DNA of 64,000 nt from assembly GCA_041916775.1 (NCBI GenBank), contig JAYRYZ010000018.1:1-64000 (forward strand), written 5' to 3'. This document shows, one piece after another, positions 25,072-34,691 of this stretch. This DNA comes from UBA2357 sp041916775 (GTDB taxonomy: Bacteria; Pseudomonadota; Gammaproteobacteria; Burkholderiales; Rhodocyclaceae). Position 1 is the stretch's first letter, and the number at the start of each line of letters is the position of its first letter. Under the pieces are notes generated by a model that was not told the DNA's origin, searched no databases, and was given only the letters and a program-made list of their open reading frames with translations. The position numbers and the translations under genes were made by a program.

Positions 25072-25850
25072 ACTGGCATCGCAACCCCGAACTGCTGGAC
25101 CGCCTCGCGGGCGAATACGCGCTGGGCACCCTCGTCGGCCCGGCGCGCCGCCGCTTCGAGCGCCTGATGCGCGAGCGCGAGGACGTCGCCGCCGCGGTGC
25201 GGCGCTGGCATGCACGCCTCGGGCCCAGCCTCGTGCCGGACAAGCCCCTTCCCCCGAACCCCGCCCAGTGGCACGCGCTGGAAGCGCGCCTGTTCCCGGC
25301 CGAAGCGGGCCTGCGCCCGTCCGCCGCGCGCGAATCCGCGCTCGCCGCCTGGTGGCGCCGCCTGCTCGCGCCCGCCCCCGTCGCGGCGCTCGCCTTCGGC
25401 GTGGTGCTCGGCGTGCTGGTCATGCCTGTCTGGCAGGCCATCGCCCCGGACACCCAGCCCGCGCGCCTCGCCCAGCTCCCCGACAGCTACGTCGGCGTGC
25501 TCGCGACCGCCGACGGCCGCCCTGGCCTCATCGTCTCCAGCCTGCGCCACGGCCGCACCGTGGACCTCAAGCAGCTCGCCGCCGTCACCCCACCCGCGGG
25601 CCAGACCCTCTACCTGTGGACGCTCGACAAGGCCGGCCAGGCCCGCCCGGTCGGCCCCATCCCCGGCGGCGCCTTCGTCAGCGTTGAACTGCCGGCGAGC
25701 GCAGAGACGATCTTCGCCGACGCGATCGAGCTCGCCGTCTCGACCGAAGCCCTCGACACCCGCCCCACCAGCCCCAGCGGCGGCCCCGCGGCCTTCGTCT
25801 ACCGCGGCCTGTGCGGCAAGCTGTGGGTTCCGCCACCGGCCGTGAGATAG
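25068..25850 (+). CDS. Membrane anti-sigma factor, RskA type
   Basis: 260 residues. An N-terminal cytoplasmic zinc-free anti-sigma domain (LLDRLAGEYALGTLVGPARRRFERLM) is followed by one membrane helix (about 104-124, VAALAFGVVLGVLVMPVW) and a periplasmic RskA-like domain with the LYLWTLDKAGQARPVGPIPGG signature. It should hold the ECF sigma factor until an envelope signal triggers release. Translationally coupled to the sigma gene by a four-base overlap. Confidence 0.9.
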   Translation: MNWHRNPELLDRLAGEYALGTLVGPARRRFERLMREREDVAAAVRRWHARLGPSLVPDKPLPPNPAQWHALEARLFPAEAGLRPSAARESALAAWWRRLLAPAPVAALAFGVVLGVLVMPVWQAIAPDTQPARLAQLPDSYVGVLATADGRPGLIVSSLRHGRTVDLKQLAAVTPPAGQTLYLWTLDKAGQARPVGPIPGGAFVSVELPASAETIFADAIELAVSTEALDTRPTSPSGGPAAFVYRGLCGKLWVPPPAVR

Positions 25851-25961
25851 GTGCGGCCGGTCGGATATGGGCCACGTTTTCCCCGCTATCCGCGAGATCA
25901 ACCGGGTACCTGCCAAGCTAGGATGTCAACATTGAAAATGCCCTGACAGGGGGATACCGCG

Positions 25962-27104
25962 ATGGCTTCCGACTTCGACTTCCGTGCGCGCACTGCACCC
26001 TCGTCTGCCACGACCGCGACGCTGACAGCGCTTCAGCGAGACAGGGGGGACGCTGCTGCGTCTTCGGCATCCACAAGCTCCTTCGGCAAGGCGCTGGATC
26101 AACTGCTGCAGGCTAGCCTGTCAGCAATGCAGGCGGGGCCTGCAGCCGTGCGAAGCGGGCCACCTGTTTCGCTGGCGGCCAAGGGCGCGGGCACGCAAGC
26201 CGCGACTGAAGCTTCAACCGTGTCGGCCACGTCCGCGGCGTCCGCCACTGCCGATGCCGCCAACGCGACTACAGAGGGCGCAGCAGCCGACACCGTGACG
26301 ACAGCGAACGACACCTCCACCACCTCGGGCGCGCGCGGCCGGGCGGCGTTCGAAGCAGCGAAGGATCCGAGCAACTGGGTTACCCAGGTGCAGGTCGCCG
26401 AGCTCGACCGAATCCCCGGCTACGACATCCCGATGGAGGACAAGATCACCGCCACCCATCAGCAAGCGCAAATCCTCGGCTGGTCGGCCGATGACCTCGA
26501 CGCCTATTACGGCCAGCCATCAGGAACACATGAGCGGCGCTTCGAGGCACTCGACCTCGCACCGCTTGCTGGCGACGGCAAGGTGCTGACGCGCCACGAC
26601 AACCCGGAGCTGTTCACCACCCAAAGCTCCTTCAGCGCACAGACTTACGCCGACGGACAAATCGTCGACAACCCGGACGGCTCCTTCACCGTATTCGCCG
26701 CCGACAGCTTCGGCAACATCGGTGGCACCACCTACAACCCGGACGGTTCGGTGCGCGACCCGGGCGGCCCGCGTGCGACGATCAACCAGGCGATCGCGCT
26801 GCAGCGCGCCCCCTGGCTCGAAAGCAGCACCGGCCCGGCCCATGCCGGGAACAAGGATGCGCTGCGCGCGCTGGCGGCCGACACCAGCGGCTACACCGGC
26901 GCCAGCGACTACACCGAAATGGCCGCCTGGTTGCGCGACAAGGGCGCTGCGTTCGACCGGCACAACATCCAGTATCTCGCCGCAAACGGCCGCAGCAGCG
27001 CAAGCTCGACCGACGGCTACGTGCCGCTGGCGATCAAGCTGCAGGCCACGACGCCGGATGGAGACGCGGGCAGCACAAGCTCGACATCGGGCAGCAGCGC
27101 CTGA
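25962..27104 (+). CDS. Unrecognised Ala/Ser/Thr-rich protein
   Basis: 380 residues, no family recognised. The first 125 residues are low-complexity (Ala, Ser, Thr) with no signal peptide. Residues about 130-360 look folded and include a two-fold NPDGSFTVF / NPDGSVRDP motif around 227-270 and a repeated Trp/Tyr pattern. The C-terminus is again Ser/Thr-rich. Low-complexity ends without a Sec signal occur in type I or flagellar-type secreted proteins, but nothing here proves export. AGGGGG lies ahead of the ATG. It follows the anti-sigma gene by 111 bases on the same strand and could be a target of that system. Confidence 0.6.
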   Translation: MASDFDFRARTAPSSATTATLTALQRDRGDAAASSASTSSFGKALDQLLQASLSAMQAGPAAVRSGPPVSLAAKGAGTQAATEASTVSATSAASATADAANATTEGAAADTVTTANDTSTTSGARGRAAFEAAKDPSNWVTQVQVAELDRIPGYDIPMEDKITATHQQAQILGWSADDLDAYYGQPSGTHERRFEALDLAPLAGDGKVLTRHDNPELFTTQSSFSAQTYADGQIVDNPDGSFTVFAADSFGNIGGTTYNPDGSVRDPGGPRATINQAIALQRAPWLESSTGPAHAGNKDALRALAADTSGYTGASDYTEMAAWLRDKGAAFDRHNIQYLAANGRSSASSTDGYVPLAIKLQATTPDGDAGSTSSTSGSSA

Positions 27105-27245
27105 GGATCGGTACACGCTGCGCATGGCGAGGGCGCACCCCGCCAACCGGGTGGGTTGAGTGCCCCCGGCTGGCACCGCGGGCCGATGCCCGGGAGTAGA
27201 GAGACATCACTCAACCATGCCCGATCTGTAGAGAAGATCGTCATA

Positions 27246-27285
27246 TTTCGACATGAAACGATATCGTGTCGAAACCGTCGACACG
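27246..27285. repeat. Overlapping alternative hairpins between convergent genes
   Basis: Three overlapping inverted repeats: TTTCGACA / TGTCGAAA (27246-27253, 27267-27274), CGTGTCGA / TCGACACG (27265-27272, 27278-27285) and an inner palindrome ACGATATCGT (27258-27267). The first two share an arm and cannot form together. They lie in the 215-base gap between convergent genes. They could be a two-way terminator (no T-run) or a protein-binding palindrome. Confidence 0.5.
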
Positions 27286-27319
27286 TCCGATCATGATGAT
27301 CGACCGATCAGCCGACCCG

Positions 27320-27931
27320 TCACAGATTCAACACCAAGTCAGAATGCTCGCGCATGCTGTCCTTGATGCTGTGGCCGAGTGGCACCAGGTAGAGTTGCGC
27401 GCCCTCACGTCGAGCAAACTTCATTGCCGGCACGAAATCGCTGTCGCCCGTCACAAGCACGATCACATCGGCTTGCCTCTTGAGCGTCAGCGCAGCAATG
27501 TCGAGCCCGATTCGCATATCGACGCCCTTCTGCTGGATTTCCGGCTGCAGATCACTTGCACCGATCAGGACCTCCTGATCACCCCGTGCAAGGGCCCGGC
27601 GGTTCAGTCGCCAACCGCGAAAGGCAAGTTCACCCAGGCGTAACGCAACGAAAGGCTCTTGAACCAGCTCGGCGTGAAGTTGCCGGTTGCGTGTGGCGGC
27701 AGGGTGTGCGCCGAAGTCGACGCGACCGCCGTTCAAAGGTACTTCTTCGACGCTTGTCAGCGGCTGAGAATCGTAGAAATAAACCCGATGAAGACGCATG
27801 CCTGCAAGTTCTGGCGCATGCATGACGCTCTTGAGGAAAGCCTGGATGTTCGTCAGAGTGGCCGGCGCTTTCGGTGCCCCGAGCTTTCGCTTCAGGAACC
27901 CGCCGTCAATCAGGATGGCAAATGTGAGCAC
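27320..27931 (-). CDS. NYN-domain (LabA/PIN-like) protein
   Basis: 203 residues of the NYN domain family, a PIN-like fold often found in RNA-cleaving or regulatory proteins. The expected acidic residues are present: FAILIDGGFLKR at the start, an IGLDIAALTLKRQADVIVLVTGDSDFVPA core with the paired aspartates, then EGAQLYLVPLG. The start is GTG at 27931 because no ATG lies upstream in the conserved region; there is no obvious ribosome binding site. It has no partner in the neighbourhood. Base composition is lower in GC than the surrounding genes, which hints at later acquisition. Confidence 0.8.
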   Translation of the reverse strand: MLTFAILIDGGFLKRKLGAPKAPATLTNIQAFLKSVMHAPELAGMRLHRVYFYDSQPLTSVEEVPLNGGRVDFGAHPAATRNRQLHAELVQEPFVALRLGELAFRGWRLNRRALARGDQEVLIGASDLQPEIQQKGVDMRIGLDIAALTLKRQADVIVLVTGDSDFVPAMKFARREGAQLYLVPLGHSIKDSMREHSDLVLNL

Positions 27932-28143
27932 AGGAGAACGGGGCGGCAGCCAAAGAGGTCGGGAGTCGGGGCCCCCTGTTATATGTCACCCCTGAGGCCA
28001 CCTGGCTTGTATCTGCGGCTCGATGATACCGCACGTCGCCTACCGCGTCACCCCGCTCAACCCCCACCCAATAGCTTTGAGCGCCCCTCTTCTATCTCCG
28101 ACGTGGCGCCACCATTGCGCACAACGCTGCCGACACGCCTGCC

Positions 28144-29685
28144 TCATCGCCCGAGCAGCACGCGCCGGTCATGCACCGGCTGGGGCGGACGGGCGCTCAC
28201 CGGGAACATGCGCGCATAGACGTCGCGCTGCGCCGCCGAGAACGTGTGCGGCGTGCGCATCACCACCCAGGTGACGCCCTCGGTGCAGGGCGGTGTGGTG
28301 AGCGAGCCGGCATAGAGGTAGTGCGACGGGTCCGCCGGTATCAGCTGCGCGAGGTCCAGCTCGACACCCGGCCGGTACGCCGCATTGCGCTCCAGCGCGA
28401 GGTTGCCCCACACCGTACTGACGAAGTCGCTGGGCGTCTCGCCAGCCACCATCAGTACCTGCACGATCAGCATGCGGCCGCTCTCGCTGCGGTGGTGGAG
28501 CTGCACCGCCATGTCGGGCTGCAGGCCGTCGATGCGCTCCAGCACCGGGTGCTGGAAGCGCAGTTGCTCGAGGACGTAGCGCTCGCCGCGCACCCGGGCG
28601 TGGAGGTCGCGGTCTTCCAGCTGCACGACCAGGGTCTGGTCTGTGTCGAGCACACGGAAGCGGCTCGGGTGGTAGCTGAACACCACCGGCTCGAGCTCGA
28701 CTTCGAGCGCGCCATCCAGATCGATCGGCGACTGGCGCCGCCCGTCGGCGCACACGCGCCACTCGGGCCGCATCATGCCCCACACAAGGGGACCGGTGTC
28801 GCCGCTGAATGACCAGGCGGGACTGGGAGCACGCGCCGCCTGGGTCACGGGCTTGCGCGCCGGCGCCTTGGGCTCGCGCTCGCTGCGTGCCTCCCGAGGA
28901 GTAGGGGCGGGACGGGGGGTCGGCGAGGGGCTCAAGCGTTGCGGTTCGTCCTGGGGCTTGGATGCGGGCGTGGCGCTCGGGCTTGGAGTGAGCGGGGGCG
29001 TACGCTCGGCCATGTCAAGCGGCGCGGGCGCAACGATCGGGGCGTTGGTGGGCGTCGGGCTTGGGGTGGGGGCCGGCAGGGGCGTCGGCGTGGCTGTCGG
29101 CGCAGCGGCCACAGTCGGGCTGGGCCGGGGCGTGGGCGTGCGGACGGGGGTCGGTGTCCGTGGGGGCGCGGGCGTTGGCGTCCTCGCGGCCTGGGCGGAT
29201 GCCGCCGCCGAGGCCGCGGCCTTGCTCGCCTCCTCGGCCAGGCTCTGCAGACTGGCACCGCCGGCAGGGCTGCCGCCGGGGTTGCAGATCTCTCGCCACA
29301 GACGCTCGTCGATGGAATTGCGCGCAGCAAGCACCGGGCGCTGATCTACCACGGCGTCCTCGCGCAACACCAGGTTCTGCGCGTCGAGATAGACCCGCTT
29401 CACGGTGTTGAAGCTGCGGTTGAAGCAGTCGAAGCGGTTCAGCGCCTTGATCGAGGCGTAGCCCTCCTTCTCCGCCTCGGCGGGCGAGAGCACGATGCGC
29501 GCCCACGCCACCTTGGTGCTGCCGTCGGACTGGAGGATGGTGCTGCGGTCGATCTGCACCTCTCGGTCGCGGTCGCGGCCTATCGTCTCCCAGGTGTCCG
29601 CAGCCACGCCTGGCTCAATCGCGGTGAGCGCGACGAGGCTTGCGGCGAGGCGGAGGCGAAGGTGGATACGAGCGTGCGGCTTCAT
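28144..29685 (-). CDS. Secreted carbonic-anhydrase-fold protein lacking zinc ligands, with adhesin-E-like N-terminus
   Basis: 513 residues. A signal peptide ends at about residue 29. Residues about 31-135 resemble the surface-adhesin E-like domain (DTWETIGRDRDREVQIDRST; two Cys). Residues about 165-290 are a Pro/Thr/Ala linker with TPTP repeats. Residues about 290-500 have the alpha-carbonic anhydrase fold (WSFSGDTGPLVWG, QSPIDLDG, SLTTPPCTEGVTW). The catalytic HxH is RxQ (R376, Q378); only the third His position (H397) may remain. It should therefore not be an active carbonic anhydrase and may bind a ligand or carbohydrate instead. AAGGAC precedes the ATG. Monocistronic; divergent from the Mn-riboswitch gene. 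Confidence 0.75.
   Translation of the reverse strand: MKPHARIHLRLRLAASLVALTAIEPGVAADTWETIGRDRDREVQIDRSTILQSDGSTKVAWARIVLSPAEAEKEGYASIKALNRFDCFNRSFNTVKRVYLDAQNLVLREDAVVDQRPVLAARNSIDERLWREICNPGGSPAGGASLQSLAEEASKAAASAAASAQAARTPTPAPPRTPTPVRTPTPRPSPTVAAAPTATPTPLPAPTPSPTPTNAPIVAPAPLDMAERTPPLTPSPSATPASKPQDEPQRLSPSPTPRPAPTPREARSEREPKAPARKPVTQAARAPSPAWSFSGDTGPLVWGMMRPEWRVCADGRRQSPIDLDGALEVELEPVVFSYHPSRFRVLDTDQTLVVQLEDRDLHARVRGERYVLEQLRFQHPVLERIDGLQPDMAVQLHHRSESGRMLIVQVLMVAGETPSDFVSTVWGNLALERNAAYRPGVELDLAQLIPADPSHYLYAGSLTTPPCTEGVTWVVMRTPHTFSAAQRDVYARMFPVSARPPQPVHDRRVLLGR
28860..29185. repeat. Pro/Thr-coding low-complexity repeat
   Basis: Imperfect short repeats coding mostly for Thr-Pro and Ala-Pro on the minus strand, forming the linker between the two domains of the carbonic-anhydrase-fold protein. 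It is prone to length variation. Confidence 0.7.
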
Positions 29686-29862
29686 GTCTGCGGGTCCTTC
29701 TGATGCCTGCTTCAACGGCGCATCATGCGCCAACTTTAGCGCTGCTCGGGCGGGACGGAATGCGGATCGCGTCACGGGCCCGGACAGGCCCCGATGCGGC
29801 ACGAAAGCTCCAACCGCGGGATCGCCGCGAGAATTGCCGCCACCACCGCCGCGATGTTGCGC

Positions 29863-29868
29863 TAGAAT
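29863..29868 (+). promoter_or_regulatory. -10 box ahead of the manganese riboswitch
   Basis: TAGAAT at 29863-29868 would start transcription at about 29875, immediately before the aptamer. No convincing -35 box at 17 bases upstream. Confidence 0.4.
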
Positions 29869-29875
29869 GCGCGAC

Positions 29876-29990
29876 GTCAAACGGGGAGTAGCCGCTTCCG
29901 CCCCCCGCGGAAGGAGCGCGTCAACACACTTTTCCATCCGGAAATGGCGCGCTCAGCCTCGATGCCTGGCAAGACCTTTGACCACATGCC
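29876..29990 (+). ncRNA. yybP-ykoY manganese riboswitch
   Basis: The conserved signatures of this aptamer are present in order: GGGGAGTAGC (29883-29892), CGTCAACA (29919-29926) and TGGCAAGACC-TTT (29967-29979), closed by flanking complementary sequence. Members sense Mn2+ and raise expression of Mn exporters. It lies 62 bases ahead of a UPF0016 transporter gene, its classic partner. Confidence 0.85.
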
Positions 29991-30051
29991 TCCCGAAGAC
30001 GGGCTGGGGGTTGCGTGTGGTCATCGGATCCATACCAGCCCGGAGCCTCCC

Positions 30052-30630
30052 ATGAATCTGTCTCTCGAAGCCTTCCTGATGTCCACCGGCATCGTCGCCC
30101 TCGCCGAGATCGGCGACAAGACGCAGCTGCTCGCCTTCATGCTCGCCGCGCGTTTCCGCCGGCCCGTGCCGATCATCCTCGGCATCCTCGTCGCCACCAT
30201 CGCCAACCACGCCTTCGCCGCCGCGGTCGGCACCTGGATCACCCAGCTGCTCGGGCCGGAGGTGCTGCGCTGGGTGCTGGGCCTGTCCTTTCTCGCGATG
30301 GCGGTGTGGATCCTGATCCCCGACAAGATCGACGAGGACGAGATCGGCGCGCCGTCCATGGGTGTGTTCGGTGCCACGGTGGTGGCCTTCTTCCTCGCCG
30401 AGATGGGCGACAAGACGCAGGTGGCCACGGTCGCACTGGCCGCACAGTACGGCGCCTTCGTCGCCGTCGTGTGCGGCACCACGCTGGGGATGATGATCGC
30501 GAACGCACCGGCGGTGCTCGCCGGCGACCGCATCGCCAACCGCATCCCGGTGAAGCTGGTGCATGGCATTGCCGCGGCGTTGTTCGCGGTACTCGGTGTC
30601 GTCGCCATCACCGGCTTCGGCCAGGGCTGA
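30052..30630 (+). CDS. UPF0016/GDT1 family divalent cation transporter (MneA type)
   Basis: 192 residues, six membrane helices in two repeats. The duplicated family motif ExGDKTQ is intact in both halves (AEIGDKTQLLAF near residue 19 and AEMGDKTQVATV near 120). Members such as MneA and human TMEM165 move Mn2+ or Ca2+. The manganese riboswitch directly upstream supports a Mn2+ export role here, induced when Mn is high. The start is ATG 30052 with GGAGCCTCCC ahead; the region between riboswitch and start is short enough for translational control. Confidence 0.9.
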   Translation: MNLSLEAFLMSTGIVALAEIGDKTQLLAFMLAARFRRPVPIILGILVATIANHAFAAAVGTWITQLLGPEVLRWVLGLSFLAMAVWILIPDKIDEDEIGAPSMGVFGATVVAFFLAEMGDKTQVATVALAAQYGAFVAVVCGTTLGMMIANAPAVLAGDRIANRIPVKLVHGIAAALFAVLGVVAITGFGQG

Positions 30631-30704
30631 CAGGCCACTGCAGCCGCCGGTCAGCCACCCGCCATCGCAGGGAACAGTGCGTTTGTCAGTGCTGATGGCA
30701 GCGC

Positions 30705-30733
30705 TTGCCGGCGCGGAGCGAGTCCGGTAGTCT
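30705..30733 (+). promoter_or_regulatory. Candidate promoter of the thiD-thiC operon
   Basis: TTGCCG (30705-30710) and TAGTCT (30728-30733) with a 17-base spacer. Transcription would begin at about 30740, just before the TPP aptamer. Confidence 0.5.
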
Positions 30734-30740
30734 TCGCCAC

Positions 30741-30832
30741 TTCGTTGGGGGTGCCAGCCGTTGATGCGGCTGGCTGAGAGAGTCCCTTGGAACCTGATCC
30801 GGCTCGCACCGGCGTAGGGAAACGTCACCGGC
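30741..30832 (+). ncRNA. TPP (thi-box) riboswitch
   Basis: The THI-box signatures are present in order: GGGGGTGCC (from 30746), GGCTGAGAGAG (30772-30782), GAACCTGATC (30790-30799) and GCGTAGGGAAA (30812-30822). It should bind thiamine pyrophosphate and repress thiD-thiC when thiamine is plentiful. The ribosome binding site of thiD lies about 70 bases further on. Confidence 0.93.
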
Positions 30833-30909
30833 AGGCGCCCTTCACGGGCGCTGCCCGCCCCGCTTCCCCGCTCCGTGGCCGGATCCCTTCCGCATCACAG
30901 GAGCGCGCG

Positions 30910-31785
30910 ATGAGCAGTCCCGGTTCAACTTCCAGTGCCATCCCGAATGTCGTCACCATCGCCGGCGTCGATCCGTCCGGTGGCGCCGGCGTGCTCGCCG
31001 ACGTCAAGGCCTTCTCCGCGCTCGGCGCCTACGGTTGTGCAGTGATCGCCGCGCTGACGGCGCAGAACACGCGCGGCGTGGCCGACATCCACGTGCCGCC
31101 GGTCGCCTTCCTGCGCCAGCAGATCGACACCCTGTTCGCCGACGTCACGCTGCACGCGTGCAAGATCGGCATGCTCGGCAGCGCCGAGGTCACCGCGACG
31201 GTGGCCGACCGCCTCGCCCATTGGAACGCGGGCAACGTGGTGCTCGACCCGGTGATGGTGGCAAAGAGCGGCGACACCCTGCTCGCGAAACCCGCGATCG
31301 CGATGCTGCGCGAGGCGCTGATGCCGCAGGCCTTCATGATCACCCCCAACCTGCCCGAGGCCGGGGTGCTGCTGGAGCAGCGCGCGCCGGAGACGGTGAA
31401 GGAGATGTACCGCGCCGCCGAGCGTCTGCGCGAGCTGCTGCCGACCTCGAGCGAGCGCTGGGTGTTGCTGAAGGGCGGCCACCTGCCCGGCAGCGAGCTC
31501 ACCGACCTGCTCTTCGACGGCGACCGCATGGTTGAGCTGCCCGCCGCGCGCATCGAGACGAAGAACACCCATGGCACCGGCTGCAGCCTGTCGGCGGCGA
31601 TCGCGGCGCTGCTGCCGCAACGCCAGGGCGGCTTTCGCCCGGTGGAGTCGGCGGTGCGCGATGCGCGCCAGTGGCTGCTCGGCGCGATCGCGCAATCCTG
31701 TGCGCTCGCGGTCGGCCAGGGCCACGGGCCGGTGCACCACTTCCACGCGCTGTATCACCAGCAGCGCAGCCAGGGTCGCGCCTGA
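30910..31785 (+). CDS. thiD: Hydroxymethylpyrimidine/phosphomethylpyrimidine kinase
   Basis: 291 residues, ribokinase-like family. It phosphorylates HMP and HMP-P to HMP-PP in thiamine synthesis. Signatures: the IAGVDPSGGAGVLADVKAF start, the DPVMVAKSGDTLL strand, and the C-terminal anion-hole motif NTHGTGCSLSAAIAALL with the catalytic Asp region replaced by the family's GTGC. The start at 30910 has AGGAG seven bases ahead. First gene of the TPP-riboswitch-controlled operon, followed 71 bases later by thiC. Confidence 0.95.
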   Translation: MSSPGSTSSAIPNVVTIAGVDPSGGAGVLADVKAFSALGAYGCAVIAALTAQNTRGVADIHVPPVAFLRQQIDTLFADVTLHACKIGMLGSAEVTATVADRLAHWNAGNVVLDPVMVAKSGDTLLAKPAIAMLREALMPQAFMITPNLPEAGVLLEQRAPETVKEMYRAAERLRELLPTSSERWVLLKGGHLPGSELTDLLFDGDRMVELPAARIETKNTHGTGCSLSAAIAALLPQRQGGFRPVESAVRDARQWLLGAIAQSCALAVGQGHGPVHHFHALYHQQRSQGRA

Positions 31786-31856
31786 GCGCCCTACACACAT
31801 CCCCCGCACTGCCAGAACGAGGCCGGACACCGGCTGCCCCACCCCACGGAGACCGC

Positions 31857-33773
<1,917 letters not shown>

Positions 33774-33812
33774 CGCACCGCAACAAACACGAGGCAGCGC
33801 AACGGTCGGGAA

Positions 33813-33841
33813 GGTAGAATGCGTGCTCCTGTCATTCTGCC
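33813..33841 (+). promoter_or_regulatory. Hairpin just ahead of uppP
   Basis: A nine-base stem (GGTAGAATG / CATTCTGCC, one G-U pair) with an 11-base loop ends seven bases before the uppP ATG. It also contains TAGAAT, a possible -10 box (33816-33821). It could limit ribosome access, end thiC transcripts, or simply contain the uppP promoter. Confidence 0.35.
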
Positions 33842-33847
33842 TATCCC

Positions 33848-34672
33848 ATGGAACTCACACTACTCATCAAGGCGCTGATCCTAGGCATCGTCGAGGGTCT
33901 GACCGAATTCCTGCCGGTCTCCTCCACCGGCCACCTCATCATCGTCGGCAGCCTGCTCGACTACACCAACGAGCAGAGCAAGGTGTTCAAGATCGTCATC
34001 CAGCTCGGCGCCATCCTCGCGGTGTGCTGGGCCTTTCGCAGCCGCATCGGCCAGGCGCTCGGCGGCCTGCACAACGACCCGGTGCAGCAGCGCTTCGCCG
34101 GCTTGCTGATCATCGGCTTCCTGCCGGCGGCGGTACTCGGGCTGATGTTCCACAGCGTCATCAAGACCTACCTCTTCAACCCGCTCACCGTCGCCGGGGC
34201 GCTCATCGGCGGTGGCTTGCTGATCCTCTACATCGAGCGACGGGTGTATAGCCCGCGGGTGCACAGCGTGGACGACATGCGCTTCTCCGACGCGCTGAAA
34301 GTGGGCTTCGCGCAGGCGTTGGCGATGTTTCCGGGGGTGTCGCGCTCGGGCGCGACCATCATGGGCGGGCTGATTTTCGGCCTGTCACGCAAGACGGCAA
34401 CCGAGTTCTCGTTCTTCCTCGCGATCCCGACGATGTTCGCGGCGACCATCTACGATGTGTACAAGAACTGGGCGCTGCTGCGGCTGGAGGACCTGCCGGT
34501 GTTCGCGGTGGGTTTCGTGGCGGCCTTCATCGCCGCGATGCTCACCGTGAAGGCGCTGCTGCGCTATGTGTCCAACCACGACTTCACGATCTTCGCCTGG
34601 TACCGCATCGTATTCGGCGTGGTGGTGCTGGCGAGCGCGCAGTTCGGCTGGGTGGACTGGCACACCGGCTGA
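33848..34672 (+). CDS. uppP: Undecaprenyl-diphosphate phosphatase
   Basis: 274 residues, inner-membrane protein of the BacA/UppP family that recycles the lipid carrier of peptidoglycan synthesis. Both catalytic regions are intact: EGLTEFLPVSSTGHLII near residue 17 and PGVSRSGATI near 160. About eight membrane helices. No good ribosome binding site precedes the ATG, but the protein starts in the normal place for the family. Convergent with the SLC13 gene. Confidence 0.95.
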   Translation: MELTLLIKALILGIVEGLTEFLPVSSTGHLIIVGSLLDYTNEQSKVFKIVIQLGAILAVCWAFRSRIGQALGGLHNDPVQQRFAGLLIIGFLPAAVLGLMFHSVIKTYLFNPLTVAGALIGGGLLILYIERRVYSPRVHSVDDMRFSDALKVGFAQALAMFPGVSRSGATIMGGLIFGLSRKTATEFSFFLAIPTMFAATIYDVYKNWALLRLEDLPVFAVGFVAAFIAAMLTVKALLRYVSNHDFTIFAWYRIVFGVVVLASAQFGWVDWHTG

Positions 34673-34691
34673 ACCCCCGGCGCGGCCCGCC

